Part shown: positions 9,333-17,800 of the stretch, piece by piece
Position numbering within the stretch: the stretch's first letter is position 1
Layout of the letters: the number at the start of each line of letters is the position of its first letter
Origin: SABI01 sp963677695
Lineage (GTDB): Bacteria > Spirochaetota > Spirochaetia > Sphaerochaetales > Sphaerochaetaceae
Length of the DNA: 64,000 nucleotides
NCBI GenBank assembly: GCA_963677695.2
Contig: CAXXUJ010000002.1
Span: forward strand, 682,001-746,000
Direction: 5' to 3'
Notes under the pieces: generated by a model
What the model saw: the letters and a program-made list of their open reading frames with translations, nothing else
Database searches by the model: none
What the model was told of the DNA's origin: nothing
Program-made: the position numbers and the translations under genes

Positions 9333-9377
9333 TTTCTTTTCGCTTTCGATATTATTTCACTTTGCTTTCAATTGCAA
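9333..9377 (-). promoter_or_regulatory. Promoter of the DeoR/E2/E3/E1 operon with two 16-bp operator repeats
   Basis: On the minus strand, TTGCAA (9372-9377) and TAATAT (9349-9354) are separated by 17 bp, a good sigma-70 promoter. Two similar 16-mers on that strand, TGAAAGCAAAGTGAAA (9355-9370) and CGAAAGCGAAAAGAAA (9333-9348), share 12 positions and are spaced 22 bp, about two helical turns. The first fills the promoter spacer and the second lies just after the -10. Direct repeats rich in GAAAG are typical of DeoR-family operators, so autorepression is the likely function. Confidence 0.6.
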
Positions 9378-9569
9378 GTAAAAAATATATTATTTTTGAA
9401 AATATCTACACATAATGTTAAATGGTCTATTTATTCAACCATAATTACAGGATATGAAACGATGTATGAAAGGATCTTCCATGCAGGAGAAATCACATGG
9501 TATGGTGTACAGGTCAGCAAATATGCAGATTACCCCGATATAATGGGATACCAAAGGAGAGAACAGACC

Positions 9570-9995
9570 ATGTGCATGAATCATATCAATATCGTAGTGA
9601 ACAACATGAAGGAGAACGAAGATTTCTTCGCACTCTTCGGGTATATAAGAAACAGAGAGATGACGGTTTCCGGGAAATGGCTTGAAACAATGACACTTCT
9701 TACCGGTGCAGAGGCTGACTACCTTTCCCTCTCCCATCCCGATTCCCCTGTACGGATTGAACTGCTGAAGTACATCACTCCTCCCAGTCCCGCATCAAGA
9801 TGTGACACTGCGATGAACCTCCTCGGATTCCGTCACCTTGCACTCGACGTCCCTTCCATGGAGGAAATGAGAAAAAAGGTTGAAGATGCGGGCTATTCCT
9901 TCACAAGCGAAACCCAGGTAAATACGTACGGAAGAGAAACCTCCTACTGCATTGGACCTGAAGGAATCATAGTGGAACTGCTCTGTGATGCCTGA
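9570..9995 (+). CDS. VOC-family (glyoxalase/dioxygenase fold) protein
   Basis: A product of 141 residues starting MCMNHINIVV, then LGFRHLALDV about halfway and GPEGIIVELL at the end: the paired beta-alpha-beta-beta-beta modules and the His/Glu metal-site pattern of the vicinal oxygen chelate superfamily. The open frame extends further upstream to 9267, but I choose ATG at 9570 because the fold begins there and AAAGGAGAG precedes it. Members include lactoylglutathione lyases, epimerases and antibiotic-resistance proteins; sequence alone does not decide. It stands alone between the DeoR operon, transcribed away from it, and lrgA. Confidence 0.72.
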   Translation: MCMNHINIVVNNMKENEDFFALFGYIRNREMTVSGKWLETMTLLTGAEADYLSLSHPDSPVRIELLKYITPPSPASRCDTAMNLLGFRHLALDVPSMEEMRKKVEDAGYSFTSETQVNTYGRETSYCIGPEGIIVELLCDA

Positions 9996-10048
9996 ATAAC
10001 CCGTTCAGGTCAGTTGTACAAAGACCTCCTTTCCTTTATACATAGCCT

Positions 10049-10408
10049 ATGAACATTCTTCTACAGATAGTCATATATTGTGCAGTCGCACTTGCAGGAA
10101 TCGTCATTTCAGCCTTGCTTCCAGTTTCCCTCCCGTCTTCGATTCTCTCGATGGTCATCCTCTTTCTACTTCTTCTTTTCCGTGTAATCAGAAAAGAAAG
10201 AATATCTGAGGTATCATCCTTCCTTGTACATACCATGGGACTCTTCTTCATCACTCCGGTGGTATCGATGGTAGCGGCAGTTGCGAAGGTCGATGATGCG
10301 ATCATACCTATCCTCTCTGTATCGGTACTCGCCATGCTGATCACCTTCACAGCAAGCGCCTACTCAATCAAGTTCACCATCTACCTTATGAATAGGAGGA
10401 ACAGATAA
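10049..10408 (+). CDS. lrgA: LrgA/CidA-family membrane protein
   Basis: The 119-residue protein is almost entirely hydrophobic with about four membrane segments and a short basic C-terminus (MNRRNR). It begins with a hydrophobic LLQIVIYC segment and contains LPSSILSMVILFLLLLFR, the pattern of the CidA/LrgA holin-like family. Its stop overlaps the LrgB start by one base, the standard two-gene arrangement. LrgAB-type pairs were named for murein hydrolase control in Staphylococcus, and related pairs (PftAB in Bacillus) facilitate pyruvate uptake. Either role is possible here. Confidence 0.85.
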   Translation: MNILLQIVIYCAVALAGIVISALLPVSLPSSILSMVILFLLLLFRVIRKERISEVSSFLVHTMGLFFITPVVSMVAAVAKVDDAIIPILSVSVLAMLITFTASAYSIKFTIYLMNRRNR

Positions 10409-11088
10409 TGGAGCAGTTCCTCCGCTCCCCATTCTTCGGTATCGGTCTCACCATACTCCTCTTTATCATCTCGAGAACGGCATCGAGAAAAGTGCGCAAT
10501 CCACTCTTCAATGAAGTGATCGTCACGGCAATCCTCATCCTCGGTGTGCTCGCCCTTTTCGATATCCCGTTCGATGCATTCTCTGAAAGCACAGCGGCAC
10601 TTCAGTTCATGATCGTACCTGCAACCATCGCCCTCTCCTACTCCATGTATCTGAACCTTCCGATCCTCAGAAAGTACTTCATCCCTATCCTGGTGGGAAC
10701 GTTCGTGGGAGGGCTGACGAACATTCTCAGTGTTCTGGTGCTTGGGAAGCTGTTCGGGCTTTCAGATCACCTCACACTATCGCTCATACCAAAATCGGTG
10801 ACTACCGCCATAGCCATTGAACTGGGGAATCTTCTGGGAGGGGACGTTTCGATCTCGATTCTTGGAGTCTATATCACCGGATTCGCAGGAGTCCTGTTCA
10901 ATCCTATCCTCATCAAGCTCTTCAGGATAACTGATCCGGTCATCAGGGGAACCGCTTTCGGTATCTCGGCCCACGTTATCGGTACGACGAAGGCGTTCGA
11001 TTACAGCGAAGAGGATGGAGCCCTTTCCTCCGTAGCTATCTTCTTCACGGGTATCTCAAGTACGATCTTCGCCCTTCTTCTCCTGTGA
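10408..11088 (+). CDS. lrgB: LrgB-family membrane protein
   Basis: The 226-residue polytopic protein has the LrgB signature region (SLIPKSVTTAIAIELGNLLG), a segment shared with CidB, LrgB and the PftB pyruvate facilitator. Five to seven membrane segments are evident. It forms a unit with the upstream LrgA gene. Its last 33 bases overlap the 3' end of the convergent AraC gene. Fermentative sugar use encoded nearby (xylA, pta) fits a pyruvate-overflow role, but that is inference. Confidence 0.87.
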   Translation: MEQFLRSPFFGIGLTILLFIISRTASRKVRNPLFNEVIVTAILILGVLALFDIPFDAFSESTAALQFMIVPATIALSYSMYLNLPILRKYFIPILVGTFVGGLTNILSVLVLGKLFGLSDHLTLSLIPKSVTTAIAIELGNLLGGDVSISILGVYITGFAGVLFNPILIKLFRITDPVIRGTAFGISAHVIGTTKAFDYSEEDGALSSVAIFFTGISSTIFALLLL

Positions 11089-11886
11089 ACCGAGCTCCTG
11101 CAGGTATCTGGTTCTGTAATGGGAGGGAGAAAGTCCCGTCTTTGCCTTGAACTGCTTGGAAAAGTGGAACTCACTCGAGAACGATAGACGGGCAGCGATC
11201 TCCTTGACCGACATGTCAGTGCAGGTGAGCATCGCACTTGCCGCCTCGATTTTCAGTTTCATGAAATAGCGCATCGGGGACTGCTTCATTCTTGACCGGA
11301 ACAGACGGACAAGATAGGAATCACTCAAATTGAGCTGCTCGGCAAGATCTGTGAGGGTCAGGTAGTTGAACACATTCTTCTGCATGATCTTCAATGCCCG
11401 CTCTAAGTGCCTTGATTCGTGACCTCCCTGAACTCTCGATTCACCGGCTGAGGCCTGGTAGAGAAGCGATGCCATCTGATGGCATGCCGATAGGTGACGG
11501 GAGGACGAACCGCTCAGTGCCTTCTCCTTCACCTCTTCAAAGAAAAACCTGTAGTTCGTTCCGATCCTATGTGGAGAGGATTCGATCTGGTGATCGAGAA
11601 AATCTCTCAGTTCACTATCTGCTTCTTCCAGACTCATCAGGATCGCATAATAGGTGACAGGGTCATGGGCAGTGGCCTTAATCGCATGAACCGAGTTCGG
11701 GAGCGAAATGAACATCATCCCTGGATTGATCGTATAACGGGTAGCCCCGTTCTGGAAGACTCCGTCTCCATCAAGAAAGTAATGAATTTCATACTCTCTC
11801 TCACCGTGAGAGTGGACCCTTCCGTGCCAGAGAAGTTCACTCCTGCTTTTCATCTGGTAGACGAATACCGCGTCTAAAATTTTCAT
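11056..11886 (-). CDS. AraC-family transcriptional regulator, likely xylose-locus activator
   Basis: The 276-residue protein has an N-terminal cupin-like ligand domain (residues about 15-90, with RVHSHGEREYEIHYFLDGDG) and a C-terminal double helix-turn-helix (about 175-270, with LTDLAEQLNLSDSYLVRLFR and VKEIAARLSFSSEFHFSKQF). It is transcribed divergently from xylA with a 132-bp intergenic region, making xylA its natural target. The spacer contains a CTATTCTT direct repeat (11920-11927 and 11934-11941), a candidate binding site. The 3' end overlaps lrgB on the opposite strand by 33 bp. Confidence 0.88.
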   Translation of the reverse strand: MKILDAVFVYQMKSRSELLWHGRVHSHGEREYEIHYFLDGDGVFQNGATRYTINPGMMFISLPNSVHAIKATAHDPVTYYAILMSLEEADSELRDFLDHQIESSPHRIGTNYRFFFEEVKEKALSGSSSRHLSACHQMASLLYQASAGESRVQGGHESRHLERALKIMQKNVFNYLTLTDLAEQLNLSDSYLVRLFRSRMKQSPMRYFMKLKIEAASAMLTCTDMSVKEIAARLSFSSEFHFSKQFKAKTGLSPSHYRTRYLQELGSQEKKGEDRT

Positions 11887-12018
11887 ATGTCAATAATATA
11901 TATGCACGTACAATTTTGTCTATTCTTTTCAACCTATTCTTAGTACAGAATTTAAACACTTCAGAAGTCATAGGACATTGGAAGATAGATATCAATAACG
12001 AATAGAAGGAGATACACC

Positions 12019-13350
12019 ATGAGAAACATGTATGTAGGTGATACAGAATATTTCAAAGGAATCGGACAGATTCCGTTTGAAGGACCGAAGAGCGACAATC
12101 CACTCGCGTTCAAGTTCTACCAGAGCGATAAAGTCGTAGGCGGTAAAACAATGGAGGAACATTTGAGATTCTCCGTTGCCTACTGGCACTCTTTCTGTGC
12201 CGACGGCACAGACCCGTTCGGAAACGCCACCATGGTATTCCCATGGAGCGACAGCGATCCCATGAAGAACGCTATGAACAAAGCCGATGCCGCTTTCGAG
12301 TTCATGAGCAAGCTCGGAACTCCCTTCTATGCGTTCCATGATGCGGATGTCGCACCAGAAGGAAGTTCGACTTCAGAATATGTCGACAACTATCTCAAGG
12401 TTGCAGCGAAACTGAAGGAACTGCAGGATGCTACCGGAATCAAGCTGCTGTGGAACACAAGCAATCTCTTCAGCAATCCCCGTTATATGAACGGAGGAAT
12501 TACAAATCCTGAATTCTCTGTTCTCTCCCGTGCAGCTCTTCAGATCAAGACTTCACTTGATGTGAATGTGATGCTCGGCGGTTCAGGCTATACCTTCTGG
12601 GGCGGACGAGAAGGATATATGAGCCTGTGGAACACCGATATGGGAAGAGAAATCGACCACCTCGGTTCCGTGCTGACCCTAGCCCGTGATTACGGTAGGA
12701 AGATCGGGTTCAACGGCTCATTCTATATCGAACCGAAACCGATGGAACCGAGCAAGCACCAGTACGACTACGATGCAGCGACAACGATCGGGTTTATCCG
12801 AAAATATGGTCTTGAGAACGACTTCTCCTGCAATATCGAGAACAATCATGCGACACTCGCAGGTCACTCCTTCGCTCATGACCTCACCGTCTGTGCTTCG
12901 GAAGGACTCTTAGGCAGTGTGGATGCAAACCAGGGTGATATCCAGAACGGATGGGACACTGATGAATTCCCCACGAACGTGTACGATGCTGCCGAAGCGA
13001 TGTCGGTCATCCTGAAGTACGGTGGATTCAAGGACGGTGGACTCAACTTCGATGCGAAGCGCAGAAGAAATTCCACAGACCTCGAAGACCTCTTCATCTC
13101 TCATATCGGAGGCATGGACACCTTCGCTCTCGGTCTCACAATCGCACAGAAGATGATCGATGACGGAAAACTGGATGCAATGAAAGCTTCCAGGTACTCC
13201 TCCTTCGATTCAGGCGATGGCAAGGCTTTCGAAGAGGGCAAATTCAACCTGGAAGACTTAGCCTCCCTCGGTATGAAGAGCGTTGATACGAAGACCAGCG
13301 GAAAGCAGGAACTGATCAACAACATGATCAATCAGTATATCTTTGCATAA
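12019..13350 (+). CDS. xylA: Xylose isomerase
   Basis: The 443-residue protein matches the long (class II) xylose isomerases: catalytic FHDADVAPEG (H107, D110), WGGREGY, the metal-binding IEPKPMEPSKHQYD, NHATLAGH, and the DANQGD followed by GWDTDEFPTN block. It converts D-xylose to D-xylulose in the cytoplasm. The start has a strong AAGGAGAT ribosome-binding site. No xylulokinase is adjacent, so the rest of the pathway is elsewhere. Control by the divergent AraC regulator is likely. A hairpin follows at 13365-13388. Confidence 0.97.
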   Translation: MRNMYVGDTEYFKGIGQIPFEGPKSDNPLAFKFYQSDKVVGGKTMEEHLRFSVAYWHSFCADGTDPFGNATMVFPWSDSDPMKNAMNKADAAFEFMSKLGTPFYAFHDADVAPEGSSTSEYVDNYLKVAAKLKELQDATGIKLLWNTSNLFSNPRYMNGGITNPEFSVLSRAALQIKTSLDVNVMLGGSGYTFWGGREGYMSLWNTDMGREIDHLGSVLTLARDYGRKIGFNGSFYIEPKPMEPSKHQYDYDAATTIGFIRKYGLENDFSCNIENNHATLAGHSFAHDLTVCASEGLLGSVDANQGDIQNGWDTDEFPTNVYDAAEAMSVILKYGGFKDGGLNFDAKRRRNSTDLEDLFISHIGGMDTFALGLTIAQKMIDDGKLDAMKASRYSSFDSGDGKAFEEGKFNLEDLASLGMKSVDTKTSGKQELINNMINQYIFA

Positions 13351-13364
13351 AAGAGACATGGTAG

Positions 13365-13388
13365 TCCGGGCAGTTCGTACTGCCCGGA
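13365..13388. terminator. Hairpin between xylA and ablB (convergent genes)
   Basis: TCCGGGCAGT (13365-13374), loop TCGT, and ACTGCCCGGA (13379-13388) form a perfect 10-bp GC-rich stem between two convergent genes. The T-run after it is weak on both sides, so it is probably a modest bidirectional terminator. Confidence 0.65.
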
Positions 13389-13396
13389 ATCCGTCT

Positions 13397-14254
13397 TCAT
13401 TTCAGAGCACCCTCCGCTCCCTCCTGAAGAGATATATACCATACATTCATACTCTCTATTGATCCGCTGATCTGTGTATTGTTCGTAAGGGTTCCCGCAA
13501 AGGAGTACCCTGCCTGTGCGAACGTCTTATTCATCCCGTACGATACTGCCCGGGCAATGGTATACGCCGTATGCCTGCCTTTATCTCTTTCTTCCTTTTC
13601 CATGCGGGATAGGAGAGCGCGAGCAAGTCCTTTCCCTCTGTATGCAGGAAGAACGGCAAAGTCTGTCATCTCAACGGCACCTGTACCATGATCCGCTTCA
13701 GCTGAAGAGAGACCGATCAGTTGATTTTCCAGAAAACAACCGAAATAGGAGATGTGTGAATCCATCGTCTCCCTGATATATGACGCTTCATGGATGGGGA
13801 ATGGATAGGAGCTGAAGACCTGCGTATACAATGCAGCAATGGATTCGCTGTGTTCAGTTGAAAGGGGTTGTATGAAACACCCCGACGGCAACGGTTTTTC
13901 TCCCTGTACAGAGGAGAAGGAACATTCGAGCACGTTGTGTATGAGGTGCTCATCCTCCTCTGACACCTTTTTTCTCGATTCGGTCAGATAGTATCCCATG
14001 AAAACAGCAGCATCCTCAGAAAAATAGTTAGGGATGATCGATTCCCGGCGAAAACCCTGTGAGAGGAAGAACGCTTCCTCCCCTGCAGGTATCTTGATAA
14101 AGATCTTTCCGTAGCCCTCTGTAGATGCGAGATCCATCAGATCCTGTACGAGTTCTTCTTTCCTGTCGGGATTAAGATGCATAAGATAGATTCTATCGTT
14201 GCTCTTCCCGTGCTGAACAAGAGATCCCTGGATAATTTCCTGTTTATCCCACAT
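13397..14254 (-). CDS. ablB: Beta-lysine N6-acetyltransferase (GNAT)
   Basis: About 285 residues from the start MWDKQEIIQG. The C-terminal half holds the GNAT acetyl-CoA site (AVLPAYRGKGLARALLSRME). The gene directly follows lysine 2,3-aminomutase with an 11-bp overlap; this pair is the established ablA-ablB unit that makes the osmolyte N-epsilon-acetyl-beta-lysine. The frame is open further upstream to 14314, but I choose 14254 because GGAGAGAAGGG lies at the right distance. It acts in the cytoplasm, and expression is usually salt-induced. Confidence 0.88.
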   Translation of the reverse strand: MWDKQEIIQGSLVQHGKSNDRIYLMHLNPDRKEELVQDLMDLASTEGYGKIFIKIPAGEEAFFLSQGFRRESIIPNYFSEDAAVFMGYYLTESRKKVSEEDEHLIHNVLECSFSSVQGEKPLPSGCFIQPLSTEHSESIAALYTQVFSSYPFPIHEASYIRETMDSHISYFGCFLENQLIGLSSAEADHGTGAVEMTDFAVLPAYRGKGLARALLSRMEKEERDKGRHTAYTIARAVSYGMNKTFAQAGYSFAGTLTNNTQISGSIESMNVWYISLQEGAEGALK

Positions 14255-15560
14255 ACTCATCCCTTCTCTCCATACGGTCATTCCCGCTCGGGGTAAAAGA
14301 TATGGTATCATCATAGTCGCTCAAAAGCTGCTGTATACCGATGGTCTCAGATTCAACGGCACCTCCGAGTTTAAGTTGCAGATCACATGCATCGCATTTC
14401 CTGTCACAGAATACCTGTTCATACGAATCGGGCTCTCTGTAGGTGGTAATCACCCCTTCATAGTTTCTCAATACCACCTTGTTCGTTGACCAGGAAATAA
14501 GATATTGAGGCATCACCGGAATTTTTCCTCCTCCCCCGGGAGCATCTATGACGTAGGTGGGAACAGCGAGACCCGAGGTATGGCCGATAAGGCTTTCCAT
14601 AATCTCAATACCCTTGCCGACAGGAGTACGGAAATGGGAAAGCCCTTCAGATAGATCACACTGATAGAGATAATAGGGACGAACGCGGTTTTCCAGCAGA
14701 CTATGAAAAAGAGATTTCAATATTCTAGGACAGTCATTGATGCCGGCAAGAAGGACAGATTGGTTACCGAGGACAATACCCGCATCTGCGAGCTTCTCCA
14801 AAGCAATACGGGAGGACTTGGTGACTTCTCTTGGATGGTTAAAATGAGTATTCACGTAGAGCGGTTTATATTTCTTGAGAATTTCAATCAACTCATCGGT
14901 TATCCGATAGGGAAGCACCACCGGCATTCGGGTTCCTATTCGGACAATCTGTACATGAGGAATACTGGTAATTGACTCAAGAAGGGAATCAAGTGCGGTA
15001 TCGCTCAACATAAGCGGGTCTCCGCCCGAGATAAGGACATCCCTCACCTCTTCATGATCTCTGATGTAATCGAGTGCCAGCTGAAGTTCTTCCAGTTCAG
15101 GAATTCTCTCTTTATCACCTACTTTCCGTTTACGTGTGCAGTGACGACAGTACATCGAGCAGGTATTACTTGCATGAAGGAGTACTCTATCGGGATACCT
15201 ATGCGTAAGGTGTGGAACAGGAGAATCCTTATCTTCTGCAAGAGGGTCTTCCATGTCACAGGAATTCATGACGAGTTCACTCGGTTGCGGCACTGCCTGC
15301 CTATATACCGGGTCGTTGCGGTAATCATCATGATCAATGAGAGAGAGATAGTAAGGTGTGATGCTCATCGGGAATGTATCAAGAGTTTCCTCAAGTTTCC
15401 TTCGCTCCTTATCATCAAAGGGAATTCCAAGAATCTGTTCGAGTCGCTCGAGAGAGTTGATACTGTGACGTAACTGCCATTTCCAATTTTTCCAATTCGC
15501 TTTATCGGCTGATTTGTCAATTGCTTCGGCAATATCCTGTTGTCTTTCGGTATAAATCAT
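14244..15560 (-). CDS. ablA: Lysine 2,3-aminomutase (radical SAM)
   Basis: The 438-residue protein has the radical-SAM cluster CSMYCRHCTRKRKVG (CxxxCxxC), ISGGDPLML, the PLP-lysine region DAPGGGGKIPV and a C-terminal zinc-binding cysteine set (CDRKCDACDLQ). This is the KamA/AblA family, which moves the alpha-amino group of L-lysine to give beta-lysine using SAM and PLP. It is followed by the acetyltransferase AblB. The ribosome-binding site is AAAGGA, 7 bp before the ATG. Because the acetyltransferase is adjacent, osmolyte synthesis is more likely than lysine fermentation. Confidence 0.95.
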   Translation of the reverse strand: MIYTERQQDIAEAIDKSADKANWKNWKWQLRHSINSLERLEQILGIPFDDKERRKLEETLDTFPMSITPYYLSLIDHDDYRNDPVYRQAVPQPSELVMNSCDMEDPLAEDKDSPVPHLTHRYPDRVLLHASNTCSMYCRHCTRKRKVGDKERIPELEELQLALDYIRDHEEVRDVLISGGDPLMLSDTALDSLLESITSIPHVQIVRIGTRMPVVLPYRITDELIEILKKYKPLYVNTHFNHPREVTKSSRIALEKLADAGIVLGNQSVLLAGINDCPRILKSLFHSLLENRVRPYYLYQCDLSEGLSHFRTPVGKGIEIMESLIGHTSGLAVPTYVIDAPGGGGKIPVMPQYLISWSTNKVVLRNYEGVITTYREPDSYEQVFCDRKCDACDLQLKLGGAVESETIGIQQLLSDYDDTISFTPSGNDRMERRDEYVG

Positions 15561-15573
15561 ACAGAAATCCTTT

Positions 15574-15589
15574 GGGTATAGGTATACCC
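15574..15589. promoter_or_regulatory. Inverted repeat just upstream of ablA
   Basis: GGGTATA-GG-TATACCC is a perfect 7-bp inverted repeat with a 2-bp centre, 14 bp upstream of the ablA start codon and next to its ribosome-binding site. It could be a repressor site or an mRNA 5' structure controlling this osmoadaptation operon. No regulator gene is adjacent. Confidence 0.4.
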
Positions 15590-15904
15590 GTCATACACCT
15601 TCTTGAAGGGATGTGTACGCAAAATTTCAGGTACATGATGTTGTCATGACCTAAGCACACATATCCGGGAAGAGATGATGGTATCGGTGTATGTAGTTTG
15701 TATTCTAAAGCTCAATTTAGAAGATACGGACACTGGGGAGATACTCCTGAGAAAGAGTGTTTTATTCTCAACCCTTTCGCATTGTAGCATTTTATTACAA
15801 TTTATGTCAAATTACTGTGAATTTTTTGGCAAATCCGTACTAGAGCACCCTCAATCGCATATTGTATTATCCTTCTGGTCTCACACCTTACCGCCTTTTC
15901 GTAC

Positions 15905-16024
15905 GATGGTGAGGTATGGAGAATAATCGATGGTGAGGTATGGAGAATAATCGATGGTGAGGTATGGAGAATAATCGATGGTGAGGTATGGAGAATAATC
16001 GATGGTGAGGTATGGAGAATAATC
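15905..16024. repeat. Five perfect 24-bp tandem repeats
   Basis: Five identical, directly adjacent copies start at 15905, 15929, 15953, 15977 and 16001. The unit begins GATGGTGAGGTATGG and ends AGAATAATC. Each copy contains GGTGAGG five bases or fewer before an ATG, so every unit also carries tiny start-to-stop frames (MVRYGE and MENNRW). The array ends one base before the -35 of the next promoter. Identity of all five copies points to recent expansion. Confidence 0.95.
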
Positions 16025-16025
16025 G

Positions 16026-16054
16026 TTGAATTCTGTCCTGCCGCAGTGTACTAT
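16026..16054 (+). promoter_or_regulatory. Promoter of the acyl-CoA synthetase, abutting the repeat array
   Basis: TTGAAT (16026-16031) and TACTAT (16049-16054) are spaced by 17 bp, close to the sigma-70 consensus, about 40 bp upstream of the start codon at 16094. The five-copy repeat ends at 16024, so repeat number would change only what lies upstream of the -35. Confidence 0.65.
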
Positions 16055-16093
16055 ACCTTTACTAGTTAATATTAACCAGAGAGGATTTAGGCC

Positions 16094-17797
16094 ATGAATC
16101 AGGGATATTATGACAGCGTCAGAAAAGAGGGAAAGTGGCCCTCAATCATCGAAGCATTCAATGCTTCAGCGGCAGCTTTTCCATCCCGTATCGCTTTCAG
16201 TATCTATGAAGGGAAAGAGAGAAGGGAATATACTTACGAGCAGGTCAGCGGGTATATTCGAAACACGGCGCTGTACATGCAAGAAGCCGGGGTTGAGGAG
16301 GGAGACAGGGTTCTCCTTATTGGAAAAAACTCCCCTGCCTGGGCTACGGGTTACCTGAGTATTCAGGCGATCGGCGCTGTTGTCGTTCCCCTTGATGTGT
16401 TCAGCACACCGGAGAAAGTAGAAGCTCTCGGTCTGTTCAGTTCGGTGAAGGGTATGATAGCCGACGTGTCCTGGCTTGAGAAAATGAAGGGGACTCCTTT
16501 CGATGCGAGTCTCACCTTCCGTATCTCACTCGAAGAAACCAGAGATACCGACATCTCCCTGTGAGATATCCCGAAAGGAAATGGAAGGAAGAAACTTCCC
16601 GATGTGAGCAGCGAGCAGCTTGCAGCGATCCTGTATACAAGCGGAACCACTGGTAACGAGAAAGGGGTCATGCTCACCCACGAAAATTTTATCAGTGACG
16701 CCTACCAGGCGTGTGATCCCCTTTTCCTCACAGTCGACGAAACCGATATATTCTACGGCCTTCTCCCACTCCACCACTCCTATGCGATGACAGCGGTCTT
16801 TCTTGAATCGATCATTCACGGGAGTGAACTGCTGTTCAGCCCGAAAGTCCTCATCTCCCGAAATATCACAGAAATGCAGAACGGGCATGTGACCAATATC
16901 CTCGGGATTCCTCTCCTGTACAATAAAATAAGGGAAGGAGTACTGAAGAAAGTGAAAGAGAGAGGGAAAGCAGCTTATGTTTTCATCTCTGTCATGCTCT
17001 CTATCTCCCTTGCATTGAGAATAACACTCGGTATCAACGTAGGGAGAAAGTGGTTCACTTCCATTCTCAAGCAGATAGGATTTGCAGACACCCGACTTGT
17101 GATCTGTGGAGGGGGACCTCTCAGCGGAAAGACCGTCAATTTCTATGCGGCGATGGGTATCACCTTCCTGCAGGGATACGGCCTTACTGAAACCGCTCCG
17201 ATCATAACTCTTAATCCACGAAAGAAGATCAAACCGGCGAGCGTCGGTATCCCCTTCCCTCTTGTAGAGTTGAGGATTGCAGACCCCGATCTTCTCGGTG
17301 TCGGCGAAATACAGGTCAAAGGTCCGAACATCACACAAGGATATTACAAAGATGAGAACGCGAGGAAGGAGCTGTTCACAGAAGACGGTTTTTTGAGAAC
17401 AGGGGACCTGGGATCACTCGATCATGAAGGGTATGTCTATATCAAGGGAAGGGCAAAGAACCTGATCGTCACCGAAGGTGGAAAGAACGTCTATCCGGAA
17501 CAGATTGAGGAACTGATCCTTCTTCACAGCGAAATCGAACAGGCCGTGGTGAGAATGTACGTGGAGAACAAGGGAACAAAAAGCGAACAGATAGAGGCGC
17601 TGATCTACTGTGACCCTGAAAATCATGTACCATCCGAGCGTGTCCACGCCATCATCGATGAAGTGAACAGAAAGCTCCACCCCTACGAGAGGATCTCGAG
17701 AACAACGATCCTCACCGAGGCGATGGAGATGACAAGTACCCGAAAGATCAAGAGGGGAAAAATCCAGAGAACTTTCGATAGATTGAAAGAACGATGA
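16094..17797 (+). pseudogene. Long-chain acyl-CoA synthetase (AMP-forming), interrupted by one in-frame TGA
   Basis: The two open segments 16094-16561 and 16565-17797 are in the same frame, separated only by TGA at 16562-16564. Read through, the product is about 567 residues and has every adenylate-forming motif: YTSGTTGNEKGVML, GYGLTETAPI, TGDLG, and KGRAKNLIVTEGGKN near the C-terminus. The context is ISL-stop-DIPKG, inside the linker just before the ATP loop, so one base change (for example from GGA or CGA) explains the break. The enzyme would activate fatty acids for lipid remodelling. A GTG at 16604 could allow reinitiation, giving a fragment without the N-terminal domain. A sequencing error cannot be excluded. 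Confidence 0.88.
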
Positions 17798-17800
17798 GGA

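Larger units (their letters stand above)
15561..16093. other. 533-bp gene-free region between ablA and the acyl-CoA synthetase
   Basis: This divergent intergenic stretch holds the ablA control region at its left end, about 300 bp of AT-rich sequence with no convincing gene, then a five-copy 24-bp tandem array (15905-16024) and a promoter (16026-16054). An 83-codon open frame at 15675-15926 has no ribosome-binding site and ends inside the first repeat; I do not consider it a gene. Confidence 0.7.

Noticed and set aside
9267..9569. Longer N-terminus for the VOC protein
   Set aside because: The added residues lack family similarity, and a good ribosome-binding site precedes ATG 9570.
15675..15926. 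83-codon open frame in the ablA upstream region
   Set aside because: No ribosome-binding site, no recognisable protein features, and its end is created by the tandem repeat.
15905..16024. Possible CRISPR array
   Set aside because: The copies are directly adjacent with no spacers, and no cas gene is present.
16562..16564. TGA as a selenocysteine codon
   Set aside because: The position is in a linker rather than a catalytic site, there is no convincing stem-loop after it, and no selenocysteine gene is in the window.
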